NCBI GenBank assembly: GCA_002310235.1
Contig: DBYO01000033.1
Location: 85,613-149,612 of the forward strand
Source of the DNA: Bacteroidales bacterium UBA1184
Lineage (GTDB): Bacteria > Bacteroidota > Bacteroidia > Bacteroidales > ML635J-15
DNA: 64,000 bases
Direction of reading: 5' to 3'
The notes below the pieces were generated by a model. It ran no database searches. It was not told the DNA's origin and was given only the letters and a program-made list of their open reading frames with translations. A program made the translations under genes and the position numbers. This document shows positions 44,818 through 53,157 of the stretch, piece after piece. Position 1 is the stretch's first letter. Every line of letters starts with the position of its first letter.

Positions 44818-44840
44818 AATGCGATCATAATTAGGTATAT

Positions 44841-44870
44841 GCAGGCGGACAAGTCCGCCTGCTTTTTTTT
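44841..44870 (+). terminator. Terminator after pepD
   Basis: A perfect 10-base stem, GCAGGCGGAC and GTCCGCCTGC, has an AA loop and is followed by eight T bases. Confidence 0.92.
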
Positions 44871-44941
44871 ATGTTAGGATGGATTATTTATTGATACAAT
44901 AAATATTATAAAAATACGTTTCTGCGAATGTGATATAATGA

Positions 44942-44949
44942 TATTTTTG
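44942..44949 (+). promoter_or_regulatory. -7 element of the TonB receptor operon
   Basis: TATTTTTG fits TAnnTTTG and ends 17 bases before ATG 44966. TTTCTG near 44919 is a possible poor -33 element. Confidence 0.5.
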
Positions 44950-44965
44950 CAAAAAAAATTTGATA

Positions 44966-47308
44966 ATGAGACTAAAGTGCATTGCTCTGATAATGATGAT
45001 GTTCGCTTCGATGGTGGTCTTCAGCCAGAAGTTCACAATAAGCGGATATGTGCAGGATTCGGCAAGTGGTGAGAAACTTTTTGGGGCAAACGTATATGAT
45101 ACCCGCTCACATTTGGGCGTTGCAACAAATGAATACGGATTTTTCAGCCTTACACTTCCGCAGGACAGTGTGAGCCTTGTGGTTTCGTACATCGGTTACG
45201 GTGCATACAGCCACAATTTCTACATCGATCAGGACATCCGCATAAACATAAAACTCAACTCGGCCAATATGCTGAGCGAGGTTGTCATTACAGAAAGCAA
45301 GTCGGACCAGATGGTGAAGGACGTGCAGATGAGCATTGTGCGTCTCCCTGTAGAACAACTGAAAACCTTGCCAGTGTTTATGGGCGAGGCCGATGTGATG
45401 AAAACCTTGCAGTTGATGCCAGGCGTACAGTCGGGCAACGAGGGTACGAGCGGCATTTATGTACGCGGTGGAGGTCCCGACCAGAACCTTATTCTTCTCG
45501 ACGGTGTACCAGTATATAACGCCAACCACCTTTTCGGATTCTTCTCGGTGTTCAATCCCGATGCAATATCTAGTATCAATCTTATAAAAGGCGGATTCCC
45601 AGCGCAATACAGTGGACGACTTTCATCTGTAATCGACATTAGGTTAAAGGAAGGCAACGACAAGAAATATGGTGGAGAATTTTCGATAGGCACAATCGCC
45701 GCCAAGGTAATGGTGGAAGGTCCAATCTGGAAAGACCACACCTCGTTCATTTTTAGCGCAAGACGCACCTATATTGATGTACTTGCCGCTCCTGTTATCG
45801 CTTTGATAAACAAATATTCGGGCAATGGCGAAAAATTGAAGGCAGGGTACTACTTCTACGACGCCAACCTTAAACTGAATCACAAGTTCAGCGACAAGGA
45901 TAGGCTCTTTATAAGCGGTTACTTCGGTCGCGACAAGGCATACATTAAAAACGAGGAGGAATATTTCTACTACGACACCCTATACAACGACAAGTCCGAT
46001 ATGGGTCTGTATTGGGGCAACATTACCACTTCGATGCGTTGGAACCACGTGTTCGACCAGAAGTTATTCTCTAATGTGACGCTCATATATTCGAACTACA
46101 AGTTCGACACCTATATGGAATACGAAAACCTGGCGAACAAGCAGTCGATAGAAAAATATTCGTTCGACTATTTCTCGGGCATCAACGACTACGGAGCAAA
46201 GATTGACCTCAACTACTACCCTGCCTCAAAACATGAATTAAAGCTCGGAGCATCAACCACATACCATGTATTCAAACCCGGAGTGTCGGTGCTTAAACAA
46301 ACTATAGACACAACTGGCCTGGAAACAAAAATGGGGTCTCGCGAAATTTACGGCACCGAAATAAACGTGTACGCATCCGACAACATAACTATAACTGGAC
46401 GACTGAAAGCCGACATAGGCATAAATTATTCCGGATTCATAGTGAAGAAAAAATACTACCAGTCGGCAGAACCGCGTGTGTCGGCAAGATTCTTGATTAC
46501 CGAAAACCTGTCGATGAAAGCTGCCTACACAAGGATGGCGCAATATGTACACCTACTCACCAACAGCACAATAGGTCTGCCAACCGACCTTTGGCTTCCG
46601 ACCACCGACACCATACGTCCGCAGCGAAGCAACCAGGTAGCACTCGGATTTGCTTACAACCTCAAAAACAAGTGGGACTTTAGTATTGAAGGCTTTTTCA
46701 AGGACATGAAAGGCCTGATAGAATACAAGGAAGGTGCAAGTTTCTTCGGTGTATCAGACAACTGGGAGTCGAAAATCGAAATGGGACGCGGATGGTCGTA
46801 TGGAGCAGAGTTGCTTGTTCGCAAGACCACAGGCAAAATCACCGGTTGGATTGGCTATACCCTGTCGTGGGCTTGGAGACAGTTCGACAACCTCAACTTC
46901 GGCGAAAAGTTCCCGTACAAGTACGACCGCCGTCACGACATAGCCATTGCGTTGATTTACAATAAGAGCGAAAACTTCGATTTCGGTATGACATGGGTGT
47001 TCGGCACAGGCAATGCTGTTACGCTTGCCTACGGTCGATACTTGGGACTCGATGGCAGAGAAATTGGCGAATACGGAGGACGAAACTCATTCAGAGCACC
47101 AGCCTACCATCGCTTGGACTTTAACTTTAATTTCAAGAAACAAAACAAGTTGGGTGAAAGGATCTGGAGCCTTGGCGTTTACAATGCCTACTGCCGCCAG
47201 AATCCGTTCTACCTATATTTCGGCTACGATAACCACGATAACAGATGTCTGAAACAGATAAGCCTGTTCCCGATTATGCCGTCGATAAAATTCTCACAAA
47301 CATTCTAA
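44966..47308 (+). CDS. TonB-dependent receptor with N-terminal carboxypeptidase-like domain
   Basis: The product is 780 residues. The signal peptide ends VFSQ. A CarboxypepD-regulatory-like domain (ISGYVQDSASGEKLFGANV, TNEYGFFSLTL) is followed by a plug domain (LMPGVQSGNEGTSGIYVRGG, QNLILLDGVPVYNANHLFGFF, KGGFPAQYSGRLSSVIDI) and a 22-strand type barrel ending in FSQTF with an aromatic terminal residue. It should import a TonB-dependent substrate across the outer membrane. The partner gene encodes a DUF4249 lipoprotein, not SusD, so a glycan substrate is not implied. The true start is ATG 44966. Confidence 0.92.
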   Translation: MRLKCIALIMMMFASMVVFSQKFTISGYVQDSASGEKLFGANVYDTRSHLGVATNEYGFFSLTLPQDSVSLVVSYIGYGAYSHNFYIDQDIRINIKLNSANMLSEVVITESKSDQMVKDVQMSIVRLPVEQLKTLPVFMGEADVMKTLQLMPGVQSGNEGTSGIYVRGGGPDQNLILLDGVPVYNANHLFGFFSVFNPDAISSINLIKGGFPAQYSGRLSSVIDIRLKEGNDKKYGGEFSIGTIAAKVMVEGPIWKDHTSFIFSARRTYIDVLAAPVIALINKYSGNGEKLKAGYYFYDANLKLNHKFSDKDRLFISGYFGRDKAYIKNEEEYFYYDTLYNDKSDMGLYWGNITTSMRWNHVFDQKLFSNVTLIYSNYKFDTYMEYENLANKQSIEKYSFDYFSGINDYGAKIDLNYYPASKHELKLGASTTYHVFKPGVSVLKQTIDTTGLETKMGSREIYGTEINVYASDNITITGRLKADIGINYSGFIVKKKYYQSAEPRVSARFLITENLSMKAAYTRMAQYVHLLTNSTIGLPTDLWLPTTDTIRPQRSNQVALGFAYNLKNKWDFSIEGFFKDMKGLIEYKEGASFFGVSDNWESKIEMGRGWSYGAELLVRKTTGKITGWIGYTLSWAWRQFDNLNFGEKFPYKYDRRHDIAIALIYNKSENFDFGMTWVFGTGNAVTLAYGRYLGLDGREIGEYGGRNSFRAPAYHRLDFNFNFKKQNKLGERIWSLGVYNAYCRQNPFYLYFGYDNHDNRCLKQISLFPIMPSIKFSQTF

Positions 47309-47320
47309 AACAGGAAAGAC

Positions 47321-48397
47321 ATGAAAAAGTTGATATATATAATAATAGCCTCAACATTGGCACTCGCAGCCTGCGAAAAGACACTTGATTTTCCTTTTGA
47401 ATACATGCAACCAAAATTGGTACTCAACTGTGTACTTTCCAACACAAGCAAAATCGAATTTACCGTAGGCCGAAGCATGCACATTCTCGATACAAAAGAA
47501 ATTGTAATGATTTCCGATGCCGATGTAATTATATTCGAGGATGGCAACCCACTACAAGTTGTGCCGGTATCGGAAGGCAATGGTGTTTACCATGCCGAAT
47601 ACATTCCGAAGGTTGGACATACATACAAGTTCCAAGTTTCAAAGGACAAATTCGAAACAATAGAGGCCGAAGTAAAAATGACAGCGCCAACCGTCATAAA
47701 CAGCCTCAGCGGAAAACAGAAATCCAATGACGACGGCTACTACTACGGCGATGTATTTGATGTAAGCCTCAACTTCAACGACATTCCCAACGACGAAAAC
47801 TATTACATGGTATATGTTACAAGCGATTTCCCTGCCGAGATGAAGGAATATTTTGCCGAAAACTACATGTATTCCGTTGAAGACTTGTTCGACACGAACT
47901 TCACTCTCAACCTTGAATGTAACGACATGTCGGTCAGCTCGGGCTACGGCGGAACTTTACTTTACATGGCCGACGAAGTAATCAGCGGAGGAAACTATAC
48001 AATAAAGTTTTCGGCGCAGGATTACCGCGACATTCGCGGCGTATTCTACGGACTTATGTATCAAGACGATGACTACTATTATTATAAAGATGGCGAAGAA
48101 GGCGAAGAGGGAGAAGGCGAAGACGATGATGATGGAGAGAGCATCGAAGACCTGCCATTCTACCGCGAATACGAATATAAGCTTATTGTTCATCTTAGGT
48201 CGGTAAACAAGGACTACTACCAGTACCAGAAGTCCTACGACTTATACGTTGAAAACGATGGCAATCCATTTTCCGAACCGACACTTGTAAAGACCAACAT
48301 AAAGAACGGACTTGGAATCCTTGCTACAGCAAGCGAAGTCACCGATACAATCAAGTTCACGATAAAGAATCCGTATTTGGAAGAGGAGGAGGAATGA
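47321..48397 (+). CDS. DUF4249 family lipoprotein
   Basis: The product is 358 residues. A lipoprotein signal has its Cys in ALAACEKT. The start KTLDFPFEYMQPKLVLNCVLS and the later VIIFEDG and YHAEYIPKVGHTYKFQVS are typical of DUF4249, a Bacteroidota family that is regularly encoded just downstream of a TonB-dependent receptor, as here (12-base gap). It probably forms an outer-membrane complex with the receptor. An unusual acidic run of Glu, Gly and Asp follows YYYYKDG near residues 250-270, and the protein ends EEEEE. Such a tract could bind cations, but this is only inference. Confidence 0.86.
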   Translation: MKKLIYIIIASTLALAACEKTLDFPFEYMQPKLVLNCVLSNTSKIEFTVGRSMHILDTKEIVMISDADVIIFEDGNPLQVVPVSEGNGVYHAEYIPKVGHTYKFQVSKDKFETIEAEVKMTAPTVINSLSGKQKSNDDGYYYGDVFDVSLNFNDIPNDENYYMVYVTSDFPAEMKEYFAENYMYSVEDLFDTNFTLNLECNDMSVSSGYGGTLLYMADEVISGGNYTIKFSAQDYRDIRGVFYGLMYQDDDYYYYKDGEEGEEGEGEDDDDGESIEDLPFYREYEYKLIVHLRSVNKDYYQYQKSYDLYVENDGNPFSEPTLVKTNIKNGLGILATASEVTDTIKFTIKNPYLEEEEE

Positions 48398-48412
48398 TTT
48401 TGGGGGGATTCG

Positions 48413-48470
48413 AGGATTTGATGATTTGAAAATTCGAAGATTTGACGATTTGATTGATTTGATGATTTGT
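48413..48470. repeat. Phased GATTTGA repeats
   Basis: About eight copies of GATTTGA or a near form occur at 7-10 base steps after the DUF4249 gene, ending at a palindrome of the dispersed family. The rest of the 237-base gap (48398-48634) holds two AT-rich hairpins but no gene. Confidence 0.7.
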
Positions 48471-48473
48471 AGC

Positions 48474-48491
48474 GGTGCGATTCATCGCGCC
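48474..48491. repeat. Dispersed palindrome, copy 5
   Basis: GGTGCGAT, TC loop, ATCGCGCC: 8 pairs including one G-T wobble. TTTGTAGC precedes it. Confidence 0.65.
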
Positions 48492-48533
48492 GAGATATAA
48501 ATATCCAACACGACGTGTATCAACAATTTATAA

Positions 48534-48561
48534 AATCATCATTTTTTGATGATTATTTTTT
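48534..48561 (+). terminator. Possible terminator of the TonB receptor operon
   Basis: AATCATCA pairs with TGATGATT across a T5 loop and is followed by A and six T. The stem is AT-rich, so it would be weak. Confidence 0.4.
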
Positions 48562-48593
48562 GACGAAAATATAAAAAGTATTATTAATTATTT

Positions 48594-48614
48594 GGTAATA
48601 AGGCAATTATTACC
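48594..48614. other. Perfect GGTAATAA/TTATTACC inverted repeat beside the XRE gene
   Basis: GGTAATAA (48594-48601) and TTATTACC (48607-48614) pair perfectly around GGCAA. It lies 21 bases past the stop of the XRE regulator gene and has no clean T run, so it may be an mRNA 3'-end structure or a protein-binding site. Confidence 0.45.
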
Positions 48615-48634
48615 GATTAACACAGACTAGAAAT

Positions 48635-48973
48635 TTATTTTTTCCTGCTTTTTTCTATGAAAGTTTGCATTTGCTGAATTAAAGTTTCTTGCTCTTTGAT
48701 TATTTGATTCTTACTTTCAATAATACTATCCTTAATCTTACAATTTTCGCATTCTGTGTCAGTATTGTTGAGATTTTCTAATTCGATTTCCTTAAGAAAA
48801 ACAGAAATGTCAACTTTAAGGCATTGCGCAATTTTTTGCAAAGTGCTTATTTTGAAGTCATCATTTGCAAGCGCTTGACGAAAACCAGTAAGACTCATCC
48901 CAATTCCTTCGGACAATTCTTTTTCTGTAATTTTCTTCAATTTTCTTAGTTCTGTTATCTTTTTAGAAATCAA
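48635..48973 (-). CDS. Small XRE-family helix-turn-helix protein with coiled-coil tail
   Basis: The product is about 112 residues. Residues 5-62 form an HTH_3 domain (ITELRKLKKITEKELSEGIGMSLTGFRQAL, then ISTLQKIAQCLKVDISVFL). A short linker has two CxxC-like cysteines (TECENCKIK), and residues 80-110 are a predicted coiled coil with a heptad pattern (IIESKNQIIKEQETLIQQMQ), suggesting dimerisation. No in-frame ATG precedes the domain; the start is TTG 48973 or another rare codon. It diverges from a PKD lipoprotein gene 108 bases away, which it might regulate. The target is not known. Confidence 0.78.
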   Translation of the reverse strand: MISKKITELRKLKKITEKELSEGIGMSLTGFRQALANDDFKISTLQKIAQCLKVDISVFLKEIELENLNNTDTECENCKIKDSIIESKNQIIKEQETLIQQMQTFIEKSRKK

Positions 48974-49046
48974 TGCGTTATATATTAATTAATAAAATCA
49001 TTGCAACAAATTGCAGAAAAATCTACATTTTCAATACAAATAATAT

Positions 49047-49054
49047 TACATTTG
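49047..49054 (+). promoter_or_regulatory. -7 element of the PKD lipoprotein gene
   Basis: TACATTTG fits TAnnTTTG, 27 bases before ATG 49082. A perfect palindrome ATTAATTAAT (around 48983-48992) lies between it and the divergent XRE gene and could be an operator. Confidence 0.5.
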
Positions 49055-49081
49055 CATCATAAACTTAATAAAATTCGAACA

Positions 49082-49816
49082 ATGAAAAACTTAAAATTTT
49101 TAATGATTGCAGCTGCTACTGCTATTATTTTTTCGGGATGCGCCAAAGACCCCATTTCATATTTTACTGTAGATAAGGATGTGGTTTACGTTGGCGATAT
49201 AATTACTTTTACAAATGCTTCTGCGGATGCAGATTCATATTACTGGGATTTTGGTGATGGCGCAACATCAACGGAAGAAAACCCTAAACATTCGTATGAC
49301 AAGGCTGGCTCATATAAGGTTGTTCTTATTGCTGAGACAAAGAAAAAGGCTTCTACGTACAATACGACTATCACAGTCAAGCGTCCAAACGAATTTGTAG
49401 TAAATAATGTACATTATCCAATTACTGGATTCCAGGTTCTACGTGAAGATTTGGGAGATGGAATGAATTATAATTTGTATTTCTACAATAAAAATGAACT
49501 GATATACAATCCTTCAACTGAATGGTTTACTGGTAGAGGAAGCATGCTTGAAGTTGAATTGTATGCAAATTCATTAGAAGCAGGAACTTATAGGTATAAT
49601 TCAAGTATAACTCCTATTCTTGGAACTGCTAGTTGGATTGAGGCTCTTATAGATTATGATTTTGACACAGACAACGGCTCTTCAAGATACGCTACTTCGG
49701 GTGCTGTAGTAGTCACAAAAAATGGAAACAACTATACGTTTGATATTGAGTACACTGATGAAAATGGTGTAAAGGTAACAGGTTATGCAGAATGTACAAT
49801 AACAGCGACTGTCTAA
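49082..49816 (+). CDS. PKD-domain lipoprotein
   Basis: The product is 244 residues. A lipoprotein signal has its Cys in IIFSGCAKD. Residues 25-105 are one PKD domain (YYWDFGDGATSTEENPKHSY, then AGSYKVVLIAE). The C-terminal ~130 residues are a beta-rich region (GMNYNLYFYNKNELIY, DNGSSRYATSGAVVV) that I do not recognise. The gene has fewer G+C-rich codons than its neighbours. ATG 49082 gives the signal peptide; the frame is open to 49001. It has its own terminator and diverges from the XRE regulator. Confidence 0.82.
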   Translation: MKNLKFLMIAAATAIIFSGCAKDPISYFTVDKDVVYVGDIITFTNASADADSYYWDFGDGATSTEENPKHSYDKAGSYKVVLIAETKKKASTYNTTITVKRPNEFVVNNVHYPITGFQVLREDLGDGMNYNLYFYNKNELIYNPSTEWFTGRGSMLEVELYANSLEAGTYRYNSSITPILGTASWIEALIDYDFDTDNGSSRYATSGAVVVTKNGNNYTFDIEYTDENGVKVTGYAECTITATV

Positions 49817-49837
49817 TAGGCAAATATGATAAAAAAT

Positions 49838-49869
49838 AAAATGCAGTCATTTAAGGCTGCATTTTTTTT
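49838..49869 (+). terminator. Terminator after the PKD lipoprotein gene
   Basis: AAAATGCAG (49838-49846) pairs with CTGCATTTT (49857-49865) and a T run continues to 49869. Confidence 0.85.
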
Positions 49870-49911
49870 GCCCATATATCAAAACCATCTAAAACATTTC
49901 CATTTTTTTTG

Positions 49912-49919
49912 TAACTTCG
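49912..49919 (+). promoter_or_regulatory. -7 element of guaA
   Basis: TAACTTCG, a common variant of TAnnTTTG, lies 25 bases before ATG 49945. Confidence 0.45.
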
Positions 49920-49944
49920 CACCCACAAACGAAACATAAAAACA

Positions 49945-51474
49945 ATGACAGAAAAAATCATCATCCTCGACTTTGGCTCACAATATACTCAACTGATAGC
50001 CAGACGAGTAAGAGAATTAAACACCTATTGCGAAATACATCCCTACAACAAGATTCCCGCATTAGACGAATCGGTAAAGGGCGTAATTCTTAGCGGAAGT
50101 CCGTATTCGGTGCGTGACGAAAAGGCACTCAAGCCCGACCTTTCGGCAATAAAGGGAAAAATGCCGCTTCTCGGCGTATGCTATGGAGCACAGTACCTTG
50201 CTCATTTCTACGGCGGCGAAGTCGCTCCGTCGAACTCTCGCGAATATGGACGTGCAAACCTCAATTTCGTAAACGCAAACGACGTGCTGATGAAAGACGT
50301 TCCATCAAACTCGCAGGTATGGATGTCGCATGGTGACACAATAAAGCAAATCCCTGAAAATTACGAAATTATAGCTTCTACAGCCGACGTAAAGGTAGCC
50401 GCATACAAAATCGGTGGCGAGCAGACCTGGGGCATTCAGTTCCATCCCGAAGTTTATCACTCGACCGATGGCAAGACCTTGCTGAAGAATTTCGTAGTAG
50501 GCATTTGCGGTTGCTCGCAGTCGTGGACGCCCGATTCGTTTGTCGAAACAACGATAAAGGAACTTCGCGAAAAAATCGGTAGCGACAAGGTTGTTCTCGG
50601 ACTTTCGGGTGGCGTTGATAGTTCTGTCGCAGCAGTATTGCTCAACAAGGCTATCGGCAGCCAGCTCACTTGTATTTTCGTTGACAACGGTTTGCTTCGC
50701 AAGAACGAATTTTCATCGGTGCTCGAATCTTACCGCGGAATGGGGCTTAACGTTATCGGCGTCGATGCAAAGCAGGACTTCTACCGTGAACTTGCAGGCG
50801 TAACCGAACCCGAACGCAAGCGCAAGATTATCGGACGCCTCTTCATCGAGACTTTCGACCGCGAAGCAAGCAAGATTAAGGATGTGAAATGGCTTGCACA
50901 AGGCACCATCTACCCCGATGTAATTGAGTCGGCTGGCGTACTTGGTCCGGCAGCAACAATCAAGTCGCACCACAACGTAGGCGGTTTGCCCGAAAAGATG
51001 AACTTGAAGATTGTTGAGCCGTTGCGTCTTCTCTTCAAGGACGAAGTTCGCCGCGTAGGTAAGGCTCTGAATGTCAGCAACAACATACTTGGTCGTCATC
51101 CTTTCCCAGGACCAGGACTCGCAATCCGTATAATTGGCGACATCACAGCACAGAAGGTTGAAATCTTGCAGAACGTTGACGATATTTTCATTCAGGGACT
51201 TCGCGACGAAGGTCTTTACGACCAGATTTGGCAGGCCGGAGCAATATTGCTTCCAGTACAGTCGGTAGGCGTTATGGGTGATGAACGTACATACGAAAAC
51301 GTTGTGGCTCTCCGTGCAGTACACTCCACCGACGGCATGACTGCCGACTGGGTTCACCTGCCATACGAGTTCCTTGCAAAGATTTCGAACAAGATAATCA
51401 ATAAGGTAAAAGGTGTGAACAGAGTTGTTTACGACATCAGCTCGAAGCCGCCTGCAACAATTGAATGGGAATAA
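49945..51474 (+). CDS. guaA: GMP synthase (glutamine-hydrolysing)
   Basis: The product is 509 residues with the full two-part layout. A class I glutamine amidotransferase domain has nucleophile C79 in LLGVCYGAQYLA and the His/Glu pair in IQFHPEVYH. The ATP pyrophosphatase domain has the PP-loop VLGLSGGVDSSVAAVLL. The C-terminal dimerisation domain has GRHPFPGPGLAIRIIG and ends KPPATIEWE. It converts XMP to GMP. xseB follows 4 bases after the stop. Confidence 0.98.
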   Translation: MTEKIIILDFGSQYTQLIARRVRELNTYCEIHPYNKIPALDESVKGVILSGSPYSVRDEKALKPDLSAIKGKMPLLGVCYGAQYLAHFYGGEVAPSNSREYGRANLNFVNANDVLMKDVPSNSQVWMSHGDTIKQIPENYEIIASTADVKVAAYKIGGEQTWGIQFHPEVYHSTDGKTLLKNFVVGICGCSQSWTPDSFVETTIKELREKIGSDKVVLGLSGGVDSSVAAVLLNKAIGSQLTCIFVDNGLLRKNEFSSVLESYRGMGLNVIGVDAKQDFYRELAGVTEPERKRKIIGRLFIETFDREASKIKDVKWLAQGTIYPDVIESAGVLGPAATIKSHHNVGGLPEKMNLKIVEPLRLLFKDEVRRVGKALNVSNNILGRHPFPGPGLAIRIIGDITAQKVEILQNVDDIFIQGLRDEGLYDQIWQAGAILLPVQSVGVMGDERTYENVVALRAVHSTDGMTADWVHLPYEFLAKISNKIINKVKGVNRVVYDISSKPPATIEWE

Positions 51475-51478
51475 GATT

Positions 51479-51691
51479 ATGCCGACTAAACAAACTGAAA
51501 ACATATCATACGCAGCCGCGCTCGAAGAGCTGGAAAAGATTCTTGCCGACATGGAAAGCAACGAACTCGACCTCGACACCTTGAGCGAAAAGGTAAAACG
51601 AGCAGCCTTCCTGACCAAACTGTGCAAAACAAAACTGAGAAGCACAACCGAAGAGATCGACAAGATATTAGAGGACTGGCAGAAGGAATAA
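51479..51691 (+). CDS. xseB: Exodeoxyribonuclease VII small subunit
   Basis: The product is 70 residues: SYAAALEELEKILADMESNELDLDTLSEKVKRA, the characteristic XseB helical hairpin, then CKTKLRSTTEEIDKIL. XseB subunits coat the long helices of XseA to form the single-strand-specific exonuclease VII. Here it follows guaA by 4 bases, and the large-subunit gene xseA is not in the window. The start is ATG 51479; the frame is open into guaA. Confidence 0.9.
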   Translation: MPTKQTENISYAAALEELEKILADMESNELDLDTLSEKVKRAAFLTKLCKTKLRSTTEEIDKILEDWQKE

Positions 51692-51743
51692 TTTGAAAGA
51701 TTTAACAATTTAAAGATTCAATGATTTAAAAGATTTAATGATT
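51692..51743. repeat. Phased ATTTAA/GATTTAA repeats
   Basis: Seven or so AT-rich words (GATTTAA, CAATTTAA, GATTCAA) at about 10-base steps, running directly into a dispersed palindrome. Confidence 0.6.
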
Positions 51744-51748
51744 GTAGA

Positions 51749-51766
51749 GACGTTGCGTGCAACGTC
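51749..51766. repeat. Dispersed palindrome, copy 6
   Basis: GACGTTGC, GT loop, GCAACGTC: a perfect 8-base stem, preceded by TTGTAGA. It sits 14 bases before ATG 51780 and so would lie in the 5' leader if transcription starts upstream. Confidence 0.75.
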
Positions 51767-51779
51767 GAAAACAGAAAGA

Positions 51780-52493
51780 ATGATTGAGAAAAACAACATA
51801 TTATCACGATTGGTCATTATAGCAATGCTACTGGCAGTTGCCACCATCGCCAACGCACAGCGCATACGTCCGTCCACAACCGTAATCGACAAAGATAAAT
51901 ACGCTGGCCCAACTAAGTGGTCGTGCATCGACAAGCACTACGGATATTATTTTCTAAGTTACGCCATGCCTATTCCTATCGAAAAGAACAATATCGAGAA
52001 AGAAGGCTTGTCGGGCAAATTCCGTGTGGGATACATGTACCGATACAAGATTGCAAAGCCTTTCGACATTGGCGTACAACTTAACTACTTGCGCCAAAGC
52101 ACTGGAATTGACCCGACATTATTTGGAACAATGTCAAAAATCTCAGTGATAGAACATTCCATTGAATGTGGGGCTTTTATGCGCTTCAACTTTGGTAAAA
52201 GCGACTTCCGTCACCTTGGATGGCACATAGACTTAGGAGCAGACTACAGCTACGACTTTGCATTTTTAAACAAATATGTCGGTTTCTACGATACCCAGTC
52301 CCGACATAGCAAGATAAAACGCAAAGATCGTATCAAGGATGCAAAATACCGCCACGACTACGGAATCTTTATGCGCATCGGATGGAATTACATCGCATTT
52401 ACCTGCGAATACAACTTCGGCGATTGGAATGCATACGGTTACGGACGTTCTCCTCTTATGCTGGGACTGCAAATAAATATGTACACAAGGTAA
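51780..52493 (+). CDS. Outer-membrane-barrel-like protein of unknown function
   Basis: The product is 237 residues. The signal peptide ends NAQR. The mature part has alternating aromatic and polar strands (FRVGYMYRYKIAKPFDIGVQLNYL, GAFMRFNFGKSDFRHLGWHIDLG, FMRIGWNYIAFTCEYNFG) and ends LGLQINMYTR, which fits a small outer-membrane beta-barrel. I do not recognise a named family. The longer frame to 51738 runs through the palindrome and is rejected. It is followed after 3 bases by a DUF4159 gene, so the next genes may form one operon. Confidence 0.68.
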   Translation: MIEKNNILSRLVIIAMLLAVATIANAQRIRPSTTVIDKDKYAGPTKWSCIDKHYGYYFLSYAMPIPIEKNNIEKEGLSGKFRVGYMYRYKIAKPFDIGVQLNYLRQSTGIDPTLFGTMSKISVIEHSIECGAFMRFNFGKSDFRHLGWHIDLGADYSYDFAFLNKYVGFYDTQSRHSKIKRKDRIKDAKYRHDYGIFMRIGWNYIAFTCEYNFGDWNAYGYGRSPLMLGLQINMYTR

Positions 52494-52496
52494 GAC

Positions 52497-53144
52497 ATGC
52501 GTAAATTATTCATAATATTAGTATTAACAGCAATTTCTGCTGCTTCTTTCGGGCAGATAAGGATAGCCCTCGGCAAGTACAGCGGTGGCGGCGACTGGTA
52601 CGCCAACCCCACTTCGTTGCCTAACCTCATCAAGTTCTGCAACGAGAACCTTGGCACCAACATCGACCCCGAACCAGCAACCGTAGAATTCGGCAGTGCC
52701 GACCTGTTCAACTATCCGTTTGTACACATAACCGGTCACGGCAATATCATTCTCAGCGACTTCGAAGTAGAAAACCTTCGCAACTACCTCATCGGCGGCG
52801 GGTTCCTGCACATCGACGACAACTACGGTCTCGACGCCTACGTCCGCGACCAGATGAAAAAGGTTTTCCCCGAATTGGAATTTGTAGAACTACCTTATAC
52901 TCACGAAATTTACCATCAGAAATACGACTTCCCGAACGGTCTGCCCAAAATCCACGAGCACGACAATAAGCCGCCGCAAGGATTCGGCATAATTTACCAG
53001 GGACGCTTGGTTGTATTCTACAGCTACGAGTGTGACCTCGGTGACGGCTGGGAATCACAGTCTGTCCACCACGACTCGGAGGAAATCCGCACAAAAGCCC
53101 TAAAGATGGGTGCCAACATAATTAACTATGTATTTGAAAATTAA
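52497..53144 (+). CDS. DUF4159 family exported protein
   Basis: The product is 215 residues. The signal peptide ends SFGQ. GDWYANPTSLPNLIKFCNE, then PFVHITGHGNIILSDFEVENLRNYL and GGFLHIDDNYGLDAYVRDQMKKVFP are the DUF4159 pattern, a glutamine-amidotransferase-like fold often seen near MoxR/VWA gene clusters in other bacteria. Here it is alone with a barrel-like gene and a small exported protein. Its biochemical role is unknown. Confidence 0.85.
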   Translation: MRKLFIILVLTAISAASFGQIRIALGKYSGGGDWYANPTSLPNLIKFCNENLGTNIDPEPATVEFGSADLFNYPFVHITGHGNIILSDFEVENLRNYLIGGGFLHIDDNYGLDAYVRDQMKKVFPELEFVELPYTHEIYHQKYDFPNGLPKIHEHDNKPPQGFGIIYQGRLVVFYSYECDLGDGWESQSVHHDSEEIRTKALKMGANIINYVFEN

Positions 53145-53157
53145 ATAAGTAACAGAT

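Noticed and set aside
50713..51708. 331-codon open frame on the minus strand
   Set aside because: It lies opposite guaA and xseB, both certain genes, and has no recognisable motif; it is a shadow of their codon pattern.
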